From: Phytophthora colocasiae
Taxonomy: Eukaryota; Oomycota; Peronosporomycetes; Peronosporales; Peronosporaceae
NCBI GenBank assembly: GCA_018806915.1
Contig: JAGKQI010000079.1
Span: 1,391,001 to 1,455,000 of the forward strand
Direction of reading: 5' to 3'
DNA length: 64,000 bases
Numbering within the stretch: position 1 is the first letter of the stretch; the number at the start of each line of letters is the position of its first letter. The notes beneath the pieces are model-generated. The model did no database searches. It saw only the letters and a list, made by a program, of their open reading frames with translations, and was not told where the DNA came from. Below are positions 55,550-64,000 of this stretch, one piece after another. The position numbers were made by a program, and so were the translations under genes.

Positions 55550-55583
55550 GCCCGCTGGATGGGGATCCAGAACGCGCCGGGCT
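55537..55583 (+). promoter_or_regulatory. predicted -1 frameshift signal at the gag-pol border of element E
   Basis: GTCAAAC (55537-55543) in gag phase, 6-nt spacer containing the TAA stop, then GCCCG (55550-55554) with CGGGC (55578-55582) and CTGGAT with ATCCAG around GGGG. Compared with element C two stem pairs differ on both strands so that pairing is kept, while the GGGG loop and AACGCGC linker are unchanged. The heptamer is a weaker variant than GTTAAAC in C. Confidence 0.7.
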
Positions 55584-58500
55584 GAAGAAACCCCCCGAAT
55601 TGTGTGTGTTAGCGTATGTTGGACCAGAGTTAAAGCGACAGGTTAACCATCAATGCATGACGACAATTATCGATGACGACTCTCGTACTCCGGTTGGTAG
55701 TGACTTTGGCGATCCGGTCGGAGATGAACTTTCAGACGATTGGAATCCAGACAATCTGGATGACACCCCGTTGGAGTTCAGATTGAAACCGGGAGAAGGT
55801 TACGGATGGTGGGAAGAACACCGTTCGGACAGTTCAAAGAGAGTTGCGATGGTGCATGGTGCAGTGAACAACTGTCGGACTGACATCCTTTTGGACTCCG
55901 GAGCTTCTGTGAGCATGTTGAGCTTAGACCTTGCGCGTAGGCTCAAGCTCAGATTGAACTTTGAGAAGCAGCTCCGGGTGTCCGGATTGGGTGGAGTTCC
56001 AACCGTAATTACCGCCCGGACCGAGGTGAAGATCACCCTTGGACTGAACGTGGTTTACGTTCTGGAATTATGGGTGGCGAACATCGGTGAAGGTGTTGAC
56101 GTGTTACTTGGAATGGACTTCATGTACTCAGCTGGAGTACGACTGTGCGTTCGAGAAGGATTGGTTCAGTTGCCGGATGAAGAAAACGTGATGTTGTCTG
56201 GTCGGACATTCGACCAGCAAAGGAAAGGACTACGGTTGGACGTTCGACCGTCAGGGACGATATGCCTCCAACCGGGTGAGCAGACTGTCATTCGGATTAA
56301 CTACGGTCAGAGTAACCCACAGCGCGAAGTTGTGTGGGCTGGTCGTGGTGACCGTTGGGTGACTCAACTCATCTATGGAGCGAAGTCCTGGGCGGTTGCA
56401 GTCCGAGTGGTGAATATCTCGGAGAAGGATGTCTGGCTTGGGACGAATACTACTGTGGCTCAGATTGTAGAGTATGGGTGTTACCCGTTCGGAAGATTCG
56501 TTCGGCCCGGACTCCGGAGGTACCGTGAGTGGGAAGTGCTCATTTACGAGAATACGAATTCCAGACAGGAGCAGCTCCGACAGGAGAAGTACCTCCAAAT
56601 GATGTCCGAGTCTGCGCCGGCGTCGGTCCAAAGACCGAAATACCCATGGCCGAAGAAGTTGTTGACACGGTCGCCGCGTGGGAGTACCAGGGTTCATATG
56701 GTCCTACTGCAGATTCCACCGTCGGAAGTTCAGAAGATGTTACATCCAGAAGTTGCAGATTCTGTTACCGAACAGCCAGAAGATGCTGGAGTCACCCCCG
56801 ATGAAGTGTCTGATGGAGGCAGTAATGATTGTCCTACCAACGATGAGCCTGTTGGAAGTTCGGATGATGAGGATTTTTTCGATGTGATTAGCATGGATGA
56901 CAAAGGTGTACCCGTGGAACGATCGACAAAATTGACGATTTTGGAAAGATCAGATGGTGATCCAACTGGAGATTTAAGTGATGATGAATTTTTCGACGCG
57001 ATTAGTGATGCTGACGGAGAATGCTTTCCGGAAGAAACGTTGGTTGAAGAACTCGAATCTGAAGATGTCCAGTCGGAGGCTGAGTCCAAGTTGGACGTGG
57101 TAAATCGAGCCATCCGGAAGCTAGAGACCAAGTTCGTCCGATGCCTGCACGTGAATGCCGAAGAGTTGAATTTGGAGCCAGCTGTATATGTACATGAGGG
57201 AAGCGACATGTTGTCCCAGTTGCGTGAGCAGCTGGTTATGCTTCCGGAGATACATGAGCTGACTCCAAAGTGTGATATCGAATCGGCCGATGTAGGTGAA
57301 CCGGGAAAAACTACTCCAGAAGAGGAACGTAAACTTCGGGACATTCTGAAGCGCCATCGGAGTATTTTCTTGGGAGACGGCAATGCTGCTCCTGCTCCGG
57401 CCAGAGGTGTGATATGCGACTTGGACGTCGGGTCGGCAAAACCTGTCGCTTAACGACCCCGATCGATAGCTCCTCACTTGGCGATCAAGGTGTACGAGTT
57501 GCTCAAGAAGCTTCTGGAGACAGGTCTGATTGAACATTCCGAAAGCCCATGGGCCTCTCCGATCGTCATTGTTCTGAAGAAGAATGGGATCGACATCCGG
57601 ATGTGCATTGACTACCGAGTTGTGAATGGGTTCATTTTACTGTCGAACTACCCGCTACCTCTGATCGACGATTTGCTGATTGGATTCGAAAGTGCGATGT
57701 GGTTTATGAGTCTTGATATGGCCAGTGGATTCTGGGCCATCCGGATGTCCGAGAGGGCGAAATTGATCTCGGCTTTCGTATGTCCGTTTGGACACTTCCA
57801 ATGGGTGAGAATGCCATTTGGACTGAAGAATGCTCCACTAGTCTACCAGGCGGTTATCAACAATTGTTTGTGGGGTTTTGTCCGACTCCCGCCAGAGGAA
57901 GAAGCTGAAGTTCAACCGGAGGTTATGGAATTTCTGGGATTGGTCCGACCGGAGCATCACGATCAACTCATTGGAGTTCAAGTGCCGAACCTGTCGGACA
58001 CCATGACAGTCTTCCAACGGAACATCCCTGTTCCGTCACAGATGAGCCCAGTGTTAGGTCGAAGTTCGTATATCGACGACATTGCTCATGGTGCTCCAAC
58101 ATGGGACCAGCTATGCGAAGACTTGAACGCACTTCTGTTTCGACTCCGATATTGGAACATCTCGGTGAGCCTTCCGAAGAGCGAGTTTGGAAAACTGACC
58201 ATCCCGTACTTGTCCCACGAGATCAGTGCGGAGGGTATCAGAGCGACTCCAAAAATCGCGAAGGGCGTTTTGGACCTACCATTTCCGAACACTCTGAAAG
58301 GGGTCCAATCGTTCCTTGGAAGTTTGAACTATTACCACAAGTTCATCGAAGATTTTCCGGTGGTCGCTGCAGTGTTGTATGAGTTAAGTGATGAGCAGAT
58401 CAAGTCCGGCCGGAACTTGGATCAGGCCAAGGAAGCGTTCGGACTTCTGAAGCACAAGATCGTTTCGACTCCACTGCTTCGACACCCCGACCGGACTCGA

Positions 58501-59378
58501 CCGTTCGTAATCATCCCACATGCAAATGCTTGGGCGGCTTGCGCTGTCTTGGGCCAGGAGTATGATGGTGTAATCCATCCGGTCAGATATACCGGTCGCG
58601 TCCTGAACGACTCTGAACTGCGATATCACATTGCGGAAAAGGAGGTCATCGCAATACTGAGAGTACTCCAAGTTTTCCGGACGCTGGTTGAACAGTCCAA
58701 GTTGATCGTGTACACACGGTATTCCGTCTTGAAGTGGGTTATCAATTCCAAGTCGGCGGATGGACGGTGTGTACCCTGGGGACTCACACTGTCCCACTGG
58801 AATTTGGACATTCGGAAGGTCCAACGGGATGAAGATGGTTTGGCGGCCATTATGGGCGCCGGAATCACTCCTCGTGAACACTTGGACGAAATCTCGGAGT
58901 CGTTGATTCCACTGAAGGGACGCATCCGGAAACCACCAGTGATGAGTATCGAGATGTTGGAGTCCGATTACGAAGGCGTCGTTCTGAGTTTCGACGGAGC
59001 TGCCAAGACCTCCAACCGGAAGGGCAGTTGTGGATGCATCCTTTGGAAGTTACCCGGTTGGACTATCCTTGAGGCTCGAGGTTTCATCTTGGAAGATGTC
59101 ACCGTGAACGATGCCGAGTACCACGGCCTTCTGAAAGGTATGCTGATGGCGTCCGATCGGAAGGTCCAAGAGTTAGTTATCGTTGGAGATTCTCGGATCG
59201 TGATTCAACAGGTTCAGGGTCTGATCAACTGCAATCAACCGCACCTCCAAAAACACCTTGCGGAGGCGGAGGCTTTGAAGGCAAAGTTCCAGAGGGTCCG
59301 ACTGGTGCATCTCAAGCGAGACTACAACCAGGCCGCCGACTATCTCACTTCCAAGACTTTACTCTTGGGAGCGTCATG
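55550..59378 (+). pseudogene. pol of element E: protease, RT, two RNases H; 3' truncated
   Basis: A single frame (-1 of gag) with one TAA at 57451 where element C has CAA. Protease ILLDSGASVSML (about 55888) and VLLGMDFM. RT with KKNGIDIRMCIDYRVVN, SLDMASGFW, RMPFGLKNAP and intact YIDD (about 58070). The first RNase H lacks two acids: FVIIPHANAWA (H for D) and YTRYSVLKW (R for D), but keeps AEKEV. The second RNase H is complete: VLSFDGAA, NDAEYHGL, VGDSRIVIQQ, NQAADYL. Homology ends at about 59378 (LLLGASW), and unrelated sequence continues in frame. Integrase, chromodomain, antisense region and 3' LTR are absent. Confidence 0.9.
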
Positions 59379-60232
59379 GCGATACGCTTTCTTAATCGGT
59401 GGCAGTGCAGTGACTAGGTACATCCTATACAACCGCGTGGGTTCAGGACCTGGTGGAATAAATATTGTCAAGAAAGGCCTTGCCACTCAGCTGCAAGAAG
59501 ATGATGGCATCGGAGTTCCTATCCTGGCACTAAGCATCCGTCGACAGCGATTCACGCTTCTCCAGCAGCTTATCCAAGTGCTAAGCAATCACACAGAGGA
59601 GTGTGAAGACGTATGGTACCGACCAATTGCTGCACTATTACAACGTCGTTGTGGAAGTTACTCGCAAAGATGGACTGGGGACTTTTTGCTTCAGAATCCG
59701 CCAAAACCACCAGGATGGAGACAAGCGTTGCTACCGCTCTGGTGGCGGAAAGTTCTCCTCGACTGAAAACGAGTAAAATGGCCGGATCGCATCTCCCTAC
59801 AGCTTACACGAGCAAACGTTATCCAACGAACTCTATATTCCCGAATATGGTGGAATACTTCAATTGATTTTCAGGTTTTGCACACGCAAGGTCTACCGCC
59901 AACTCCATTGGGCGAAGGAAATATCAAGTTCAGACATCTATGCCGAGGGATCTCAGCTATGAAAAAGTTATGCCTGGCAGATTTCCTAAGTGACGGCTTC
60001 ATGTGGCCGAGAGCTTTTGAATTCTTTTGTGAGATTCATGATCGTCTACAACCAACAATGCATCAGGTGCGTGCGACGGACATATTCGCGTTGTATCACC
60101 ACATATCCCAGATATTTGATCGAGTGCTGCCTCACCCAACGGTTGGAGAAATACGAGCCTCTACTCGAGGAAATTTTATACCGGTTTTTGGCGTTGAGTC
60201 TGGCAAAAGAACGCGTTTCTTTCCTAACTTAA
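59379..60232 (+). other. unidentified segment between element E and PB-2
   Basis: E pol reads on in frame for about 130 codons (FLIGGSAVTRYILYNRVGSG...) to a stop at 59764. A second frame at 59878-60232 is protein-like (MKKLCLADFLSDGFMWPRAF, PHPTVGEIRASTRGNFIPVF). I do not recognise either. The second frame is cut by PB-2 at TTAA 60229-60232. This may be part of an older gene or an unknown element. Confidence 0.4.
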
Positions 60233-63200
60233 CCCCTCCAAACCGGATGCTGCATAATGCAGGATTAGCAAAAAGCTTAAGCTGAATATATTCAGATTAA
60301 GAGAATTTAGACTTGAAGTTTGTATGGGGTGTATTTTCCCTCGCCAAGGGGTATACAAACTTTAAGTAAACTGGATGTCGTGTTTCTGTACGCACCCTTT
60401 CTACTCACACGAGACCTGCGGCAACCATTTGTCAAATTTTTAAAATTCACTTTTGGCAGGGTGATGTGGACCACGCTTTCTTTGCATCGCTTTGGGGGGG
60501 GGTTCTACCAAATGAGTGGTTCGCAAGTGCCGCTTTTCAAAAGCCTCCCTCATTCGAGATTTTGCGCGGGAAGAGTACAAGTCAGCAGTCAGCAGCAGAG
60601 ATGGTGAAGCCACGTGGCAAAATTCTCCGGAACAGCGAGGTTACAGCGCGTGACCTCTCATTCAAGTCGGTTTGGCGGGAGTTGCGTGGGCAAGGCTGGA
60701 CGCGCAAGCCGCCATCGCGACGAGGCTTAGATGATCGCTACTTTTACATCCGGCCCAACGAAAACACGAGCGGCACGGAGGGCGTGCACTTCTTTCGCGG
60801 CGAAGATGATTTGCTTGAGTACTACGCAAACAGTACGTCGCTGTACGGAGATGCGTTTGTAGTATTGAAATAACGTTCTTGTTCTCTGTGTTTGTAGTTC
60901 TGAGAAGCGCTAGCACTACGCCAGTTTCAACTGTTCAGCGCACGGACGCCACACTTCAATCTCCGTATACACCTCCACAATCGCCACGGCAACTTACTCC
61001 AGTCCATCCATCCGGGCGCAGTTCAACCAGGCGCTCACTGATTCAGACGCCCAGCCCGGTTGCAACGACACCCCCACGCCAGCTACGCGCTTCGCAGGAG
61101 GAACTCATTGCGACATCTCCCCACGTCCACGAGCTTGCTGAATCGGAAGACGACGAACCCTACTCCGTGCCGAGTCCAAGCACAGCTTCTGTTATCGACG
61201 TGGAGTCGGTTGAGTCGTTCGAGCAGTCCGAAGTCGGTAAGCTGTCTGCTATGCTGCATCATATTCTGCATCATATACTGAATACCCACTGCATTTAAAG
61301 CTGAATATTGTGCTGAATCTAATGATGCATATGTCCCTGTGCTTTTTGAAGGTGGTGATGAGGACGAAGAAGCAGAGGTGACAGCGCTAGGGAATGAGCT
61401 GCTAGCAGACAAGGACGATAGCTTGAACACTGTTGAGCTGGGTGACGAGGCGCGGCAGTTCGGCATGATCGATTCTGGGGACGAGGCTGAAAAAGACGAC
61501 GTCGAAGAAGGCGAATACGAGTCCGATGTGGATGTGGAACATTATTGCGCTTCGGAAGATGATCGCGACGACCCCGAAGAGACGGAGACGGAGATCGCTG
61601 CAGAAGTGCTGTTTGCAGAAAACTTTCTGCAAAGCGTTGGAGGCGAGGATGAAGTGATGTCGGGTAACTTGAAGAATGCTGTACTGCGCGGTATGACAAC
61701 AAGTGGGTGGGAGGACGTTATGGAACCCGACATTGGAGTGACTATCACGACGCCGTACGAACCTCTCAAGAGTACCGGTGCATATCCTGTCCTACGCCAA
61801 GGTTATTCCGGACCAACAGCTGAGGCGCTTCGGCACGGCGATTCCCCAGTTGCGCTGTTCTTCTTCTTCATGCCAGTTGTGATGTGGCAGCATATCGCCG
61901 CCTGTTCGAACGAGTACAACCGCGAGATGCTTCCTCTGCGAGTGGACGAAGCTTTTTGTCGCTACAAAAAGAGACGACAGCGGAATAAGAACCTGCCCAG
62001 AAAGACCCGTCGTGACATCCAGCATGATATGGAGGTGATGAAGCCGATCATGCCCCACGAGCTGTGCCGGTTTATTGGTTTGCTGGTGGCGAGGACAATT
62101 GCTCCTAACCGGGAGAAGCTTTCGAACCACTGGAAAACCGTTGACGTTGGAGCCATTTCGCGTGGATGCTTTGGCTCAGTGCTTTCACGTAACCGATTCA
62201 TGGAGATTTCTAGAAACCTACACTTCAATCCAAACAGTGATGAACGGGCTTCTACAGATCGCGCGTGGAAGATTCGCAAAGTGGTGGAGGTGCTGCAGCG
62301 CACATTTGTTCGGGGATATGCGGCGCCATCGCATTTGGCGTTTGACGAAGCAGTTCTGCCAAGCCGGTCGTCGTTCAACAAGATGCGAGTCTACATGAAG
62401 GATAAACCCTACAAGTGGGGCACAAAGCTCGTCATGCTGTGCAGCGCAGTAACCGCGTACTGCATTCGGTGAGTTTTTTTTTTGGACTTTCGAGATACTT
62501 ATGCTGTACGATGCAGTTTATTAACGGAGTTTGGATTGATCTTATGATGCATATCGATAGGTTTGAAGTGTACTGCGGGAAGAAGCAACATGAAAGTGAC
62601 GCCCACAAACCAGACATGAAGTCGGGCCCTGCTGCAGTCGTGCGAAACCTGATGGAAGTGTTTGGTCCTGAAGCAAGGAAACACGGAATGCGGCTCGTCG
62701 TCATTGATCGTTTCTATACATCCGTGGCTTTGGCCATTCAGCTGCTGCTCATGGGCTTCTACTGCGTCGGTACAATTATGACAAATCGCCTCGGCTACTG
62801 CAAGGAAGTGATAGAAAAGAAGAAGACCCGGCCGAAGACTATTCCGCGTGGTTCCTTCAAAGTAGCTCAGTCAAAGCTTGTACCTGAAATGAAAGCTATA
62901 AGTTGGTGGGACTCTCGACCCGTGCATTTCTTGTGCACCGGAAGCAGCACGGCAGTCGACAGAGTATTGCGTCAGGATGGCCCAGAGCAGGTCGAGGTTC
63001 CGTGTCCTAGAGCTATCAAGGACTATCACGCCTTCATGGGCGGCGTGGACGTCCACGACCAGTTGAGGCTACAGCGCTACTCGCTGCAGCGCGCACTCCG
63101 GTTCAAAAAGTACTACAAGTCGCTCGCACTGGGCCTTATCGACCTGGCCATCGTGAATGGCTACATCGTGCACAAGGCCTACCACAAGAACAAGGCGTCG

Positions 63201-63737
63201 CGACCTTTGACGCATGTCAAGTATATGATCAAGCTGCACCTCCAACTGACCCAACTCCAAGCCACAGACATGTACGAAGAGAACTCGTTCGGGACCCAGA
63301 GAACTCCTGCCCCAGTTGCATATACACCAATCCCGCAACATGCTGGTGACCAGTCCAGCCCACATACAGCGAGGCAGGTGGACGAGTGGCGAAACAAGGA
63401 CACACAGGCGAAGCGTCGACAACGAGCGTGCAAGGTTTGCTCAGCTCTTCGCACCGGTGAGCAGCGGGCATCTACAACAACCTACTTCTGCAAGGACTGC
63501 AACAACGTTGGGCCGATATTCCTGTGTATGCGCTCTAGGCGCTCCGTTGGCGGTGTGGCCATGACATGCTGGGACATCTGGCACAAGGAGTGGGTGAACG
63601 GTACACTGATCCCTGTGGAGACAGCGAGGCCGATAAGAATGCGCCGCAGAGCTGATGGGACTTTACCGGGCACGCCATCCACACCAGGCACACCAGCTTC
63701 GACTGCTTCAAGCAAGAGACGTCGGACGAACACCTAA
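60233..63737 (+). mobile_element. PB-2: piggyBac-like transposon (right end not located)
   Basis: The left end CCCCTCCAAACC follows TTAA (60229-60232), parallel to CCCCCCAACA of PB-1. A 14-bp palindrome CTGAATATATTCAG at 60282-60295 and other short palindromes lie near the end. No GGGG-TTAA is seen before 64000, so the right end lies beyond the window or is lost; the end given here is the transposase stop. Confidence 0.7.
60601..63737 (+). CDS. piggyBac-like transposase, four exons
   Basis: Model: exons 60601-60832, 60898-61236, 61352-62468 and 62561-63737. All three introns are GT-AG (65, 115, 92 nt; starts GTACGT, GTAAGC, GTGAGT) and every junction keeps frame, giving 954 residues. The N-terminus has a Trp-rich motif (WRELRGQGWTRKPP, YFYIRPNE). 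An acidic linker follows, then the DDE domain with LAFDEAVLPSRS (Asp 62344), VVIDRFYTS (62706) and GGVDVHDQLRLQRYS (63048), and a cysteine-rich C-terminus (CKVCSALR, YFCKDCNN, LCMRSRR, CWDIWH). All three catalytic aspartates are present and no stops or shifts were found, so this copy may be functional. It would cut and paste DNA at TTAA. Confidence 0.88.
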
Positions 63738-64000
63738 GCGTTAAGCTGCATATAAAGCTGCCGGTAACATGAATATATGCTGCATGGATTGGCTAATATT
63801 GATCGCTTGATGTGCCACGCAATGCGTGCTGCTCTCAAGTGTATCCTGACCGTCCTGTCTTAGCGCTAATCTTTGCGTTTACTTCGCTTACATCACCAGC
63901 TGTTCCCGCTTCACTTGGATCTAGTAATACCCCGTAGATGGTGCAGTAACGCATCATTTGCTCACTTTATCAACACCAGGTCCATGGGGGTGACACCCCT
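63738..64000. other. sequence downstream of the PB-2 transposase
   Basis: No gene. Contains TTAAGCTGCATATAAAGCTG and a TGAATATATGCTGCAT word similar to words at the left end of PB-2, so at least the first 80 bp are probably PB-2 3' sequence. The last 15 bases (GGGGGTGACACCCCT) resemble the G LTR end. Confidence 0.4.

Noticed and set aside
1..64000. RXLR or Crinkler effector genes, host housekeeping genes, rRNA or tRNA genes
   Set aside because: Looked for signal peptide plus RXLR or LFLAK-type starts and for known conserved proteins; none found. All recognisable proteins belong to gypsy or piggyBac-like elements.
63960..64000. Start of another LTR at the window end
   Set aside because: Only about 12 bases resemble the G LTR end; too short to support.

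Overview
This window is a gene-poor block of nested transposable elements from a eukaryote. Multi-intron piggyBac-like transposases with GT-AG introns rule out a bacterium. Ty3/gypsy elements that carry a second RNase H next to single-RNase H chromodomain elements, together with these piggyBac families, fit an oomycete (Phytophthora or a relative) best. The organism is inferred; no host marker gene was found.

Layout. Element A is an old Ty3/gypsy relic. Its LTR and gag lie at 545-3018 and its pol is scattered over 3019-4077, 11953-12331 and 39491-41936. Two elements interrupt that pol. Element B (4078-11947) is a young chromovirus with 412-bp LTRs that differ at one base by eye and a 5-bp target duplication (GGCGA). 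Element PB-1 (12332-39486) is a piggyBac-like transposon on the minus strand with TTAA at both ends. About 23.5 kb of further gypsy sequence sits inside an apparent intron of PB-1: element D (15041-21124), an inverted deletion derivative (21125-21770), and element C (21771-38509). Nesting is therefore three levels deep (A, then PB-1, then C/D).

Right of A come a pair of 175-bp repeats around a palindrome (41934-42342), a GATC-rich probable LTR relic (43600-45005), a scrambled minus-strand gypsy relic G (45063-48642), element E (about 49775-59378, same lineage as C and D, 3' truncated), an unidentified interrupted coding segment (59379-60232), and PB-2 (60233 onward), whose four-exon transposase has an in-frame splice model and all three catalytic aspartates.

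Main points. (1) Elements B and C each carry a long antisense ORF between pol and the 3' LTR (666 and 927 codons), convergent with pol. (2) Gag-to-pol expression appears to use -1 ribosomal frameshifting: B has GGGAAAC plus a 10-bp hairpin, while C and E have GTYAAAC plus a stem whose base pairs covary between the copies. (3) Element C repeats the exact 10-mer TCTGGTGAAC/GTTCACCAGA 13 times on both strands, in different reading frames and in the LTRs. More generally, each gypsy family has its own short-word vocabulary spread over coding and non-coding parts. (4) In the two-RNase H lineage the first RNase H has lost catalytic residues while the second keeps them.

No host housekeeping gene, tRNA or rRNA gene, CRISPR array or recognisable effector gene was found. 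All coordinates and sequence comparisons were made by eye.
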